Of a DNA stretch of 64,000 nt, positions 31,703-43,284 are shown one piece after another (the stretch's first letter is position 1; each line of letters starts with the position of its first letter). A program made the translations under genes and the position numbers. Source of the DNA: Macrotrachela quadricornifera (Eukaryota; Rotifera; Eurotatoria; Philodinida; Philodinidae); the NCBI GenBank assembly GCA_022393335.1, contig JAJEKB010020941.1, positions 298,938-362,937 on the forward strand. The letters are read 5' to 3'. Under the pieces are notes generated by a model. The model made no database searches. It saw only the letters and a program-made list of their open reading frames with translations, and had not been told where the DNA came from.

Positions 31703-33950
31703 TTAATTCGTTTCAACAAAAAACAACCATTTTAACAGAAATGATTCGTGACAATCTATCAACTGTCGCATACGACACAAACGAAAAAAATGACCGAGAT
31801 GATCATTTTTTCTTCTGTAATACTCGTCCCAAATGAAGACATCATTATAGAAAAGTGAGGATCCAAGATCAGTCAAATGCATTGTTTTTAATCTTTTTTG
31901 AATGCGTCTTTTTTGCATAAAATTCTAAAGGATATTCCGCAGTAAAACTATAGAGACTGTGTGCAGACAAGAATGGACAGCGATACACCAATCGAAGACC
32001 TACAGGGAATTTTTGTTGCAATATATATTGTTGAGTTTCTGGGAGTAAAGGATAAAAGGGAAATAACCACGCAAGGTGTGGAAATGTAAATGCAAAAAAG
32101 CATTGACGAAGAACTTTAGACGATATACTTCGTCCAGTTTTTAACCATTTTAGTTTACCTAGGGATTTTTGGATATTTCCAATACATTTTTCAACAGTGG
32201 ATCTCAAGGAAAGTTTATCCGACCAAGTAAATCCTAAATACTTAAACTCTTTAACTAATTCAATTTTTTCTCCATTCATGGTGATATTTATTACTGGTCG
32301 TTTTACTTGCGTATGAAATAACTGTGCCACCGTTTTTGATACATTTATCGGTTGTTTCTATTGTTTTGAATACGCATACACCTTATTACAAATTCTCGTG
32401 CCTTCTTCCTCTAGATATTGGATCATTGAAGTTAAATACTTCACGATAGGAGGTCTAATGAGTATACCAAGATCATCTGCGAAAAGATGACCTGAGTTCG
32501 CTCCTAGACAGTTTATTAAGTCACAATGGAACACAATAAATAAATATGGACTGAGACTACTGCCTTGAGGAAGTCCTATACGTATACTAAACGTTTTCGA
32601 TGTTTTCTCGCCAAAAACTACATATGCTTTTCTATTCTTCAACCAACTATTGACTATTTTCAGTAGTTCTAGAGGCATACCAAATCTCCACAATTTAATC
32701 AAGAGGGCTACATGCCAGACACGATCATATGCCTTTTGATAGTCGACATAGATAGCAAGTACCGATACATTAACCGCCATAGCATTTTTTACTTCTTGAT
32801 AGATCGATAACACGCTAGTGGGGAGAAGACATTTTGGACGAAATCCTGATTGTTCAATGGGTACCAAATGATTACTTTCCGACCACTGTCTAATTCTTTC
32901 AAGCAGAATTTTTTCAAAAATTTTTGAATGCGTTGGTAATAAGGATATAGGACGTGTTTGGTCACATTTCGGAACACCTGTTTTCAGCTTGTTTAAGGTT
33001 ACAATCTTCGCTAATTTCCATTCATCGGGGTATCTAAATTCACTCAACCAGACATTAAAACATTTTGCCAAGCAATCAATGTAGCTCAATGAAAGCTTTT
33101 TAATCATAAAATTCGATACTGAATAATGACTTGACGACTTTATCAAATGTTTGACTTCAGCGCCACTAGTTTCTTTTATTCGTTGATCAGAGATCGATAA
33201 CTTATTCAGTAGTTCATGATACTCTGCTTCTATTTGAACATCATGCGTATCAGAGTAATCGATCAATGGTGGTTTGAATTGTTCATTATAGTACTGGCTT
33301 AGTTCGTCCGTATTTTCTTGGTGTGTTGAAAGTACAGTATTTTTTGCTGCTAATTTATAAAACGGTAGCGACCGCATTTTATATATACGCGACAGGTGTG
33401 TCCAAAATGCTTTATCACTATTGTCATGTGTCACTTGAATATCTGATAAGAAACTGTGCCATCGCTCTGCTTTATACTCGCCGATCATAACTTTTGATTC
33501 TCTTGTTAAAACGCGCAACAACACTCTTGTTTCTTCACAAAAAATTCCTTTTTGTCTGAGATGGTAGTATTTATTTCTCACCATTCGCATTTCTTTTAGT
33601 TTCTTGACAATACTAGTTGGTAATGTCGGTCTGCATTTTTCTTTCTCTTTCCAATGCGTCACTCTGTTTTTAATAGCAGTACTAAAGCGAATGTATTCGT
33701 TATACCACTCATCGATGCTCTTTTTCTTTTGTTCTTCCACCCAGAATGTTTGTAGTAATACTAATACAGCTTCAAACGCTCTCCAATTTGTATGAGGAAA
33801 AATGTTACTGATATCGAACGAAATATTTTCGCATGAGAGCACAGTCGCCCAGTGATCACTCGTGCCAAAATGCGAGGTTTCACTTGTAATATCAGTACTA
33901 TTTGAGAATGATAAGTCTATATTACGTACTCTCTAAAAAAAACTCGTATC
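31703..33950 (-). pseudogene. Non-LTR retrotransposon ORF2 (endonuclease end plus RT)
   Basis: Reading on the minus strand from about 33950, the first block ends in SDHWATVLS, the C-terminal SDH motif of the APE-type endonuclease, so the element is 5'-truncated inside the endonuclease. The RT follows: WKLAKIVTLNK, TRPISLLPTHSKIFEKIL, SGFRPKC, YVDYQKAYDRVWH, IGLPQGSSLSPYLF and HLFADDLGIL. A single in-frame TAG at 32356-32358 interrupts the frame after AYSKQ; it continues as PINVSKTVAQLFH to 31869. Near 31900 a frameshift leads into a last piece (SSLFYNDVFIWDEYYRRK) ending at 31703. The block order fits the Jockey/CR1 group. Two lesions make it inactive, but most catalytic residues remain. Confidence 0.85.
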
Positions 33951-34134
33951 ATACTGAACCGTTTAGGGTTCTAAATCTGGATACCATTTTAAAATCCTTT
34001 AAAGGTTCTAGCATAAAATGGTTTTAGCTCCAATCTTTTATTTGTTCTTCTAAAAATGGTTCTAGCCTGGCAAAAAAGTGCGTTCAACCCGTTTATTCTA
34101 GTACTTTTAGTTAATTCTATATAGGCGTAAGCAG

Positions 34135-34459
34135 TTGACATGATACCCCCATTTTTTCTCTTTCTATCATCAGTTAATAATCCAACCGTATTCGAGCCAA
34201 ATTATCACTCTCATCGCTAAAGTACTAAATCTAAAATATTCACTGTTAATGGAAATCTTATACGAAATTATTTAGTCCTCAAAGTTGTGTTTCATTGCTC
34301 TTAAAGGACTGAACAATTTCGTATAAGACACTCATCAACAACTAATATTTTAAATTTAGTAATTTAGCGATGAATGCGATAATTTGACCGGAATACGGTT
34401 AGGTTATCAACTGATAATAGAAAGAAAGCACATTGGAGTATCTCGTCAACTGCTCACGC
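34135..34459. mobile_element. Foldback MITE, ~150-bp arms
   Basis: The sequence gcgtaagcagttgaca at 34135 is mirrored by gtcaactgctcacgc ending at 34459. The arms (34135-34290 and 34308-34459) pair along their length with roughly 80% identity and a loop of about 20 bp. No coding capacity, and no clear target duplication was found. Confidence 0.7.
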
Positions 34460-34464
34460 TCCAT

Positions 34465-35070
34465 ATCTAACCTATTACTTGTATACTTATACCCCTAAAT
34501 TTATCCATAGTCCCTTACTTCTATACTTATCCCCTTATTCTATACCTATTTCCATAAATCTATTTTTAATCACTTATTTCGAAACTTATTCCCCTAAATA
34601 TATCCTTAATACTTTAGTTCTATACTTATCTCCCTAATCTGTACTTGAATCCTTATTTCTATATCCATTCCCTTACTTCTATACTTATCCTTCTAAATCT
34701 ATCACTAACCCCTTATTTTTATACCTATCTCTCTAAATCTATTCTTAACTTCTTATCTCCGTGCCTATTTCCTTCTATATTTATTCCCACAAGTCTACTG
34801 TTAAACGCTTATTTCTATATTTATTTCCCTAAAACTACCCTTAACCACTTCTATACTTATTCCCCTAAATCTGTTCTTCACTCTTCATGTCTATACTTAC
34901 TTCTCTCAATCTATCATTAACTCCTTATTTTTGTACTTAACCTCCTAAATCTATACTTAGCCCTTACTTCTATAAATAATCCTTAATTCTGCTTTCAAAA
35001 AGCCATGCCTGTGCTTAAGTCTTTATTTATATATTCAAACACTTATTTCTGTATCTAAGCTTTTATATTT
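34465..35070. repeat. Minisatellite, ~39-bp unit
   Basis: About 15 diverged copies of a cccttatttctatacttatc plus ccctaaatctatccttaac unit. The array stops at an inserted mariner-like segment and resumes at about 35625-35720, so it predates that insertion. The unit contains CCCTAAA-like words, but the variation and position do not suggest an active telomere. Confidence 0.8.
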
Positions 35071-35625
35071 ACAGGGTGGCCACAAAGTTATAGTGCAGCC
35101 TTTGATTACGAATAACTTTGGATAGGAATCAGTTAAAAGTCTACATCTTTCACTATTGAAAAAAGGAGACAAAAGCGCATTAAATTATATATTACACAAT
35201 TTTTTACCAAGTTTTATGGAACTTTTCTCTACCAAGATTTCGAACAAGTCAATGTATTGCGTGTAATCATCAAAGTGAATTTTACAAAATTCATTCAAGT
35301 TTCTGAATAAACTGTTTCCATTATTTTCTGAGTGACTAAAGCTAAAGATGCTGGCTATGAGTAGTTTTCTAGATCATTCATTAGTGATTCTAATGAATTT
35401 CGAAAAGTTAAATATTCACTTTGGCGATTGCACATAGAACATGGATTTTCAAGTCCCTGAATGGAAAACTTATTAGAACAGTGTGTAATATACGATTTGA
35501 TAGACCTTCTTCATCTCTTTTCAAAAGTGAAAATTGCAGATCCATATCCCGTTTCTATCGAAAGTTATGGACACTCAAAGACGGGTCGGTAACTTTTCGA
35601 TTATCCGGTATGCTTAACTTGTTAA
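35071..35625 (+). mobile_element. Mariner-like remnant inside the minisatellite
   Basis: It starts with tacagggtggccacaaagtt at 35075, the acagggtggcc type of mariner end also seen at 62153 and 63299. Near 35490-35585 one frame reads CVIYDLIDLLHLFSKVKIAD followed by PYPVSIESYGHSKTGR, loosely like the N-terminal DNA-binding part of mariner transposases. It is heavily decayed, and no matching right end was found. Confidence 0.4.
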
Positions 35626-35720
35626 TCCTACCCTTGATGCCTTATATCTATCCTTAAGCTTTTATGTCTATCTTTAGAAACTTAATGCTATATCTAACCT
35701 CCTATCTCTATAAAAATACA
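35625..35720. repeat. Minisatellite continuation
   Basis: Two or three further units (cttatatctatccttaagct, tctatctttagaaacttaat) of the array at 34465-35070. Confidence 0.6.
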
Positions 35721-35755
35721 AGTTTAGATATAGAAATAAAAGATTACGAATGGTA

Positions 35756-36833
35756 TTAACCATTTCACGGCGCTTCAATTTTCATAAAAACTAGCTGTAA
35801 TATCTTTATTTCTATGCGTGTTAATTCTTGATAAATGCATTCTTTGTTCTTTTCATTATGTGCAGCCATTCCTTAGTCTTTTTGCTCTTGATTTATGGGC
35901 ATATTTGTAAAAATTCAGAAGTGCTCTCGATTTATTCTTGTTTTGTTTGCATCATAACATAGAGGATTCGATCTTTGCGTCGATTTAAATAGTTACTGAA
36001 GTTTGTTTCTCTCTTTTTCTTATATTTTTGACGCGGTGAAGAGAAGATGCAGCAGCAAAGTTCCAGTCTAGCTTCTCTTTTCTTTGGACAGCATTATTTC
36101 TGCCTACTACTCCGCATTTGTGCGAGACACACCGAAACTTTGTGATGACTCCAATGCTATTTGAAGTAACTGACACAGAAGAAGATAGTTACTTGCTAAA
36201 TGATATGAGTAATTTGAATCTTTAAGCTCTGAGGAAGAATAAATAAAAAGGCATGAAAGCACAGTTGTCCTCAATTACAATGAAGGAAAGGAATATATAA
36301 GTTTATCTGCTCGGTTGTCGACATACTAAAGATGCCTGAGACGAATTATAAGATGGTATAAAAAAGTGTTATTTGAATTAGTGTTTGAGATGGCAAAAAG
36401 TAAATGCCTAATGTATTTATAAGAAAAATTTAAAGTCTGGTCACAGACAACAGTCAACAAGCTAAACGAAGCGCAATTTCTCTGATCAGAAGCTTGAAGA
36501 AATGGAAGAATCTGCGCACAATGTTCGCAGCTCTGCACTGGCTGCTGTGAAAAATCATGGAACAATAATCAAAGGAAGTGAACTATGCGTCAGCAAAAAA
36601 AGAATAAAAATTTTCTGTTCTGCCCATAATAATTTTCTTTCTCTATAATGTTTCAATAAGAACATCCTGGTATAGGATAAAGAAATCAAAAAAATACTGG
36701 AGGCAGAGCAAATAACACATCGTGGTTAACGTTCTGCCCAAGAAAAAAAGAAAAAGAAAGTGCTTTTCTATACAGTTTCTTCTTAAAATATACCATGACC
36801 CACCGGTGGGTCAAATCGCCGTGAAAGGATTAA
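35756..36833 (+). mobile_element. piggyBac remnant flanked by TTAA
   Basis: TTAACCATTTCACGGCG at 35756 is mirrored by CGCCGTGAAAGGATTAA at 36817-36833. The plus strand holds broken transposase pieces: an acidic stretch (TDTEEDSYLLNDMSNL, about 36170) and, near 36440-36550, a segment (TKRNFSDQKLEEMEES) that aligns with one on the minus strand of the 55448 element. The two therefore belong to one family in opposite orientations. No intact catalytic core. Confidence 0.7.
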
Positions 36834-36904
36834 TAACACTGCTATTTTTCTAAAGCATACGATAGATTACTAGTAATATTTACATTCGGTATAACTACAC
36901 TCTC

Positions 36905-37105
36905 GAACAAAAGTCTTTTATCTTCTTTGTGGCTATATTACTATACTTTGCATGAAATTTATGACCAAATAAAGACATGACATAAGAGTTTTATTTCAGT
37001 ATAAATGAAATAAAACTCTTATATCATATCTTTATGTGGTCATGAATTTCATCCAAAGTATGGTAATACGAACACAAAGAGGATGAAAGATAAGTAACTT
37101 GGACA
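36905..37105. repeat. Near-perfect hairpin, ~90-bp arms
   Basis: The arm ending cataagagttttatttca at about 36999 is mirrored right after a 5-base loop (gtata) by tgaaataaaactcttatatc. Pairing extends outward to about 36911 and 37099. It is probably a small foldback transposon. Confidence 0.75.
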
Positions 37106-37343
37106 AAGAAAATATAATCTTCTTCTACCAAAGTTTTTTTATTTTAGTTGCTTATGTTGAATATTGGTTCGTATAAATACACTTGTTTCAAAATGAAATG
37201 TGCTACCAGCTTATAAGGAAGGTTATAGAGGTGACATCTAGATAACAATAACTCTAAAAGGATTTGGATTCATGACTCTTTTAAGCTGAGTTATTCAATT
37301 TTCAAATGTCACACGATAAGAGGAATTTTAATCCTATACTATA

Positions 37344-38699
37344 TACAGGTTGATTACGTTATTTTTACTAATTTTGTGTCGTTTGTTGTATTTATGCGGT
37401 GCATCCATTTTTTTTTATTTGAGCATAGCTGGATGGAGCATCAACTTTTCTATCAAATCATATAATTTGTTTGTTAGTTTCTGTCTCTAGCCCAAAATTT
37501 TGATGAATCTCAAACAAGTATGAAAAAAATTTTCTTAGGATTGTTGTCATGATTATTACTAGTTTTACTTTTCATATACAGACTGGTTGTATCATGCTAA
37601 ATAGTATTCGCGATAACCCGTGCGCATCACATATTGAATGGCTTTTTCTCTTTCCTCTCGATGACAGTTATAGCCTTCCTCATTAGTTCAATTCGTTTAA
37701 ATTAATTTCAAGTAAATGCCACTTAAGAAAATTTCCGACATTGTCGAAGGACGTATTTTGTAACTATTACGTCAAGGATATTCTCAGCCTCGAATGGTGA
37801 ATATTTCGAAACTTTATGGTATACATGTATCTCAACGTACTATGTCAAGTGTCAAACGAAAGATCGGCCGTCAAAGAAATTCTAAATCTAAAATTAAAAT
37901 TTTTCGAAAAAATCATCACAAACATCATATATTATTAAGAAGGTCATTTAGAAGATTGACGTCGAAGATCCACCAACTCAACGTGCTATTACTAAAGTTC
38001 TTCAGATCAGCCAATCAACTGTCTCGAACATTATCAAAAATTCTGCATTTACTCTTCGAAAAACACAGAAAGTTCATTACAACAGATGAAGCTTGGTTTT
38101 ATTTAGATGAAACTGGTGCAAGAAGAATAGTATGTTATACAAAAGAAACTGATCCCAATTATGATCGAATGATTATTCAACAAAACACTTCACGAAACTG
38201 CACTTCGTTTTGTTGCACCTGGTACAAAAGTTAATTCAAATTATTACGTTAACGTGAGGATATTTGAAACAACAACTGAATAAAATTCATATTGATTCTC
38301 TTGATCAACTTTAAAAAAAGCTTTTGAGTGAGTGACAAAAGATGAGTCAGACTTATATCGATAAAGTATTAGCTTCCTGGCCAAGGCGAGTTTAAGTGAT
38401 ATATGAAACTCGAGGCTCTCATATCGAAGATCATTTGTGATTGTCCATTGTTTTTGTTTATATATATGAAAAACACAACTATTAATAATCATGACAACAA
38501 TCCTAACAAATTTTTTTTTCATACTTGTTTGAGATTCATCAAAGTTTTGGATTAGAGTCAGAGGAACTAACAAACAAATTATATGATTTGATAGAAGAGC
38601 TGATGCTCAATCCAACTGTGCTCAAATAAAAAAAATCGATCTATTGTATAAATACAGCAAACGACACAAAACTAGTAAAAATAACGTAATCAATCTGTA
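37344..38699 (+). mobile_element. Mariner-type element with ~230-bp inverted repeats
   Basis: The body runs 37346-38697 and is flanked by TA. Left CAGGTTGATTACGTTATTTT and right, reversed, CAGATTGATTACGTTATTTT match, and the arms continue for about 230 bp (37346-37575 and 38455-38697), including gttgtcatgattatta. Long TIRs, TA sites and a mariner-like transposase relic agree. Confidence 0.85.
37714..38275 (+). pseudogene. Mariner-like transposase, broken
   Basis: It begins MPLKKISDIVEGRIL, then a stop, then LLRQGYSQPRMVNISKLYGI, a paired helix-turn-helix-like N-terminus. FITTDEAWFYLDETG (about 38080) carries the first catalytic Asp. In a shifted frame, LRFVAPGTKVNSNYYVN follows near 38210. 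The second and third catalytic blocks are absent, apparently by deletion, and the ORF closes at 38234. It is non-functional. Confidence 0.7.
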
Positions 38700-38755
38700 A
38701 TTAACTACTGTCCATTTTAGTACAGATCGTTTAGTATTTCCATTGACCAAAAACT

Positions 38756-40903
38756 ATGTTGCCATTGAGAAATGATGATAATGATAATTCGAAAAAGGAA
38801 CTGCAACAACAGTCTGCATACACTTCCACAACGCCCATAGCCATAGATAAATCGACGTGGTATTATACATTTTCAAATACTACGACTGGAATCCCAGAAG
38901 TTACTGCTAATCATTCAAAAGCTACACCATTATCATCAATAGTACTGTCATTAGATCAATCATCTTTATCAAAAAACTTCGAAGGTATTACATTGTTATG
39001 GTATGATCGAAATATCGGTAAAACAAAGGATACAAAACATACAACGAAAGTACTCAGAGAAATTAATGATTTTATCGTGTTTTACACTGATGCAGAAAAA
39101 TGTATTGACTATGCTAAATCAGTTGAAAATGAAAAAATATTTCTTGTTACATCTGGTAGAAATGCCTCGAGAATTCTACATGCAACTGATGAACTATCAC
39201 AAGTTGATACGATTTTCATTTTCTGTTTTAAGCCGGAGAAATATCAAAAGTTGTTGAAAAAATTTACTAAGCTCAAAGGAATCTATCATCAACGGCATAC
39301 TTTGATGAATTCTATTAAAGAAAATGTTAGATTATTTGAAAAACAGATGGAAACACATAATTTTTATAATCAATGTGGTGGGAAATCAACGCGTGACCTA
39401 TCGAAGGAATCAGCTGAATTCTTGTGGTTTCAAATGTTTAAAGACGTCATTTTACGGATGAAGCCAGGTAATCTTGCTAAAACGCAAATGATTGAGTTTT
39501 GTCGACATTACTATCGTGGCAATACGAAACAACTTATATTTATTGATGAATTCGAAAATGAATATAAGCCAAACACAGCCATACGTTGGTATACTCGAGA
39601 GACATTTCTTTACAAATTAGTTAATAAAGCCTTGAGAACTGAGGACATTCAACAATTACACATATTTCGCTTCTTTATCGCTGATCTGTCATTAAATCTT
39701 TCTGTAGAATATGGGAAGATCAAGGACAGTGGAGAAGATATTATCATGCTTTATCGTGGTCAAAAAATGGAAGAAAACGAATTATTGGCTCTTCAAAAAA
39801 ATCAAGGAAATCTAATATCAACAAATGGTTTTCTTTCTACCACTCGTTTAAAACAACTTGCAATCTGTTTTGCTACTAAATATACTAAACGAACCAACAT
39901 TTTCTCAGTCCTGTACGAAATAGAATGTAATGTAAAATCAACTGTTTTTGCTGATGTTGCTCAATTTAGTGACTATCCGAAAGAATTAGAAGTCTTATTT
40001 GATCTTGGATCAACATTTAGAATTGTTTCCGTCGTTGAAAATACACAATTAAAACTGTGGATAATTAAAATGATTGTAACCGACGAAGGAGCTCAGATAG
40101 CCAGAGAATATATTGAATTAAATCGTAAAGATGAAAATAAAATTAGTAAAGAAATGATATTTGGTAAATTACTACTATTAATGGGCAAGTATGATCAGTC
40201 AATAAAATATTTTCAAAATTTGTTAAACGATCCTGCACACAGTGAGCATAATGCATGGATCTATAATCTTCTTGGAGTTGGATATCATCGTAAAAAGGAT
40301 CTGGAAAAAGCACTAAAATATTATAAATGCTCTTACGATATGATCATGAATGCTATACCATTGCGGATTAACCAATTAATCAGACCATTAGCAAATGTAG
40401 GTCTCATTTATCACCAACGGAAAGATTACCATCGTGCACTTGAAATATATTTTCAAGTTATGAAAATAATTGAAGCATACTATGGAGAAAATCATCTACA
40501 AAGTACGAAAACTTCAATTAATATTTGCAATATTTATGTTGAACAGGAAATGTATGGACGTGCATTAGAAGTCTACGAAAATGTATTAAAAATTCAACAA
40601 AAGGAATTATTATCCGATCATATTGATATTGCTATTACACTGAACAATATCGGAGTAGTTTATCAAAAATTGGGCAACGAACATCATGCATTTCAGTATT
40701 TTCGAGAATCATTGGAAATAAAACAAAAACTATTACCAGCAGAACACGAGGATATTCATCTCACAGAGTACAATATCCATAACATAAATAATTCTAAACT
40801 TGAATATCCTATCAGGGGTCCGTCAAAGGAAGCACAAAAGCAATGTTTATGTAGTACAGTGGATCAATGCTTGCATGGTACTGACACTTCAATTCAAATC
40901 TAA
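38756..40903 (+). CDS. ADP-ribosyltransferase (ART) domain plus TPR repeats
   Basis: Intact single-exon ORF of 715 residues from a true ATG, 58 bp after the mariner element. Residues about 75-205 form an N-terminal alpha/beta region (ITLLWYDRN, then KIFLVTSGRNAS, TIFIFCF) that looks receiver- or Rossmann-like but is unassigned. The ART domain spans about 220-440 and carries the R-S-E signature of arginine-specific enzymes: MLYRGQ near 330, STNGFLSTT near 358 and KELEVLFDLGSTFRI near 409, where the E-x-E pair is ELE. Residues about 465-670 contain four or more TPR units (LGVGYHRKKDLEKALKYY, GLIYHQRKDYHRALEIY, NIGVVYQKLGNEHHAF). There is no signal peptide, so it acts in the cytosol. ARTs move ADP-ribose from NAD to proteins, and the TPRs would bind partners. 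This fusion is common in bdelloids. Confidence 0.85.
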   Translation: MLPLRNDDNDNSKKELQQQSAYTSTTPIAIDKSTWYYTFSNTTTGIPEVTANHSKATPLSSIVLSLDQSSLSKNFEGITLLWYDRNIGKTKDTKHTTKVLREINDFIVFYTDAEKCIDYAKSVENEKIFLVTSGRNASRILHATDELSQVDTIFIFCFKPEKYQKLLKKFTKLKGIYHQRHTLMNSIKENVRLFEKQMETHNFYNQCGGKSTRDLSKESAEFLWFQMFKDVILRMKPGNLAKTQMIEFCRHYYRGNTKQLIFIDEFENEYKPNTAIRWYTRETFLYKLVNKALRTEDIQQLHIFRFFIADLSLNLSVEYGKIKDSGEDIIMLYRGQKMEENELLALQKNQGNLISTNGFLSTTRLKQLAICFATKYTKRTNIFSVLYEIECNVKSTVFADVAQFSDYPKELEVLFDLGSTFRIVSVVENTQLKLWIIKMIVTDEGAQIAREYIELNRKDENKISKEMIFGKLLLLMGKYDQSIKYFQNLLNDPAHSEHNAWIYNLLGVGYHRKKDLEKALKYYKCSYDMIMNAIPLRINQLIRPLANVGLIYHQRKDYHRALEIYFQVMKIIEAYYGENHLQSTKTSINICNIYVEQEMYGRALEVYENVLKIQQKELLSDHIDIAITLNNIGVVYQKLGNEHHAFQYFRESLEIKQKLLPAEHEDIHLTEYNIHNINNSKLEYPIRGPSKEAQKQCLCSTVDQCLHGTDTSIQI

Positions 40904-42493
40904 ATCCAGTCTGATAATGTTTCACTTATTTAAGGATTATGTGAATTTTTTTCTTAAAAAGTGTCGCGTTTTAATTAAAATATTTTATTAGTCACTCATC
41001 TTTAAGTCAAACCCTAGTCGATGATTTCGGACGCCAGAAAGATGAAGGAGCGCTATAGTATCTACTAGGATTACCATGGAATCATTATCGTATCCCGTCG
41101 AAAATCATCGAAAAATAAAATTTATCTGAAATACGAAAATCGAATATATTTTTCATACCCTTCTTTAAAAAAAGCCAATTTTCTGTCGAATTTCATCAAC
41201 CCTTTCGATAAGGCTTCACTCCGAGTTTTCACCGATTCTCAAATACAATTTAAACTAGATTTCTGATAGTTGTATTCGACATATCAACCGGATTTCGAAA
41301 ATGATTTCACTCCGAATTGCAGTCAGTTTTCTACTACGATTGTCCTGGTATTCCATAAAGATTTCTACTTTTAAATGAGGAATTCAGTGCCGAATTTATG
41401 GGGATAGGTTATTTCTGAGAGAGAGTGCTACGTAGGGAATATCATTTGAGTGAGAGAAGGAATAAATTTCTAAATTTTTTGCCCTGCTACCTTTTTTTCC
41501 GAAAATAATAATTAGCTAAAGATTTTCCGTAGAATATCTATTGTTTACACGAAAAATAATGAAAATAACTATCAACAAAATCTTATCTTAAATTTGATTC
41601 TTTCATAGTTTATCATAATGCAACTTTTCGGGTTTTCATCGGATTTTTGTTATTATACATTAAGTTTATCTGACAAATGCTTCACTTTTATTTCAATATT
41701 CAGTTACTTTCACATACAGACGTGTCCATCAAGACGTTCTAATAGCAGCTATTTTTTAATTCTTCTCGTAGAACCCTATTAACAAAAGCTCAAGATTCAG
41801 GCCATGTATTGAAGTGAACGGTTCCAAATTTTGTTATGTTAAATAAAACTTAATCAACTCGGTGTACCGCAAAATGAAAACTTTACTATCATAGAAAAGC
41901 GGACCGCATGAGGAATTAGTCATTCTATTAATCTAAAATAGAATAATCGCACAAACTTTCTGGTTTTTATTACTCTTTTCAAGAATAGAAGTACGTATTA
42001 AAACAGATAAACAAAGATTTGCTTTGCGAAAATTATAAGCAATGATGGGTGATAAGAAGCCAAACAGTTAGAAAATACGAGGTACGATGAAACACATCAA
42101 ATGACAAGATAATTCAGGCAAATAGACATGTTTCAGCACAATTGTCCCAACTATAACAGACAGTATTGTTACTATGAATTTCGTTTTACTTATTGTCATC
42201 AATCAACCAGTGAATGCGATCGAGAATTTCTTTTAAGAATGTTGTTCACAATAAAATTTCCTTCAAAAGTCGGAAAAAAGGGGTGAAAATCTAAAATACC
42301 GATGCCAAGCGTTTGAAGAGTCGGAAAAGTCTAAAAGTTCTATTGTGTATGTGCAAATACATTTAATTTTGATCAATCCGTCCTCTTTGTTATCTTGATG
42401 GTCTTCATAAATATTTCATAGAAATCTTCCAAGCAATGTTAGTCAAACACGAGTATTATATCCTAAAACCATCGCGAGATTTTTATCAGTTTC
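40904..42493. other. Intergenic, no gene found
   Basis: An aataaa-like end for the ART-TPR transcript is not obvious. Around 41205-41400 a phrase like ttcactccgaattt recurs about every 100 bp in two or three diverged copies, possibly a short tandem repeat. Nothing else supported. Confidence 0.35.
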
Positions 42494-42739
42494 TCAGTTC
42501 ATTTTATTATGAAGCTCGTCCATATGTCCTATGACGATCTCTGATCCATAATCCTTGAAGAATTCTGCATCAAATTCTGGTTCTATTTCATTCCAAATAT
42601 GTGAATCCATGTCATCATTAGTATCTTCTTCATTAGAATCATCAGATTCAAGGTACATTGCATCAAAATCGTCATTCAGAGAACTCACTTCATCGAGAGA
42701 GCCAGCGCTATCTTTTGTATTTATTTCTTCAACCAACAT
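42494..42739 (-). pseudogene. piggyBac transposase N-terminal fragment
   Basis: An 81-residue frame rich in Asp, Glu and Ser. DSHIWNEIEPEFDAEFFKDY matches NSQIWGEIQSESDTKFQEDY in the minus-strand frame at 56593-56952, inside the TTAA-flanked element there. This is the acidic N-terminus of a piggyBac-type transposase. I found no catalytic core and no TTAA ends nearby, so it is a fragment. Confidence 0.5.
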
Positions 42740-43284
42740 GTGAATTATTCAAAAACTCCGGTCGTATCTGTATAGAAAATGATCGAGAGCAAAAAATAAG
42801 GGAGAAAAAGTTGGAAACTTCCTTCTTTTTCTCATGAATACTTTGTATAATATGGAAAAGAACGAAAAAGTAATCTGAACGATTGTTCAGTTCGACAGAA
42901 AAAAATGACTCATTATATAGTGATATAAAGAAGAGAACGATAAATAACCGATAGAAGATAATGAAAAGGTCATTAAGTGTATTTATTAAAAGTTAACTAT
43001 CCATGAAACTATAAATCTCGAAAAATTTTCTAAGAAAACTCAATCGAGTTGAATTGATTAATTATATTAATTGTTAAATATTTCGAAAAGATAACATTCG
43101 TTTCGGCTTAGAACTGCAAGGTATTGTAAAAATCTCTAGATCGATCCTTGGACAGAATACCAGGCCGAAATTTTGTAATTTAGTTTTTCATCCAATACTC
43201 ACTGATTGACTGACAATTCAGTAAATCGGTCAAACTCTTGATCAATACACATTAGTATTATCAAATAAAATTGTGCTAGATCAC

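Noticed and set aside
31547..31735. Lys/Arg-rich small protein
   Set aside because: It is the translation of a purine-only tract; no start context or conserved residue pattern.
34465..35720. Telomeric repeat (CCCTAAA-like)
   Set aside because: The unit is ~39 bp and highly variable, flanked by transposons on both sides. No pure short telomere motif is seen.
38244..38573. 109-residue minus-strand ORF
   Set aside because: It lies in the right inverted repeat of the mariner element and reads non-coding terminal sequence.
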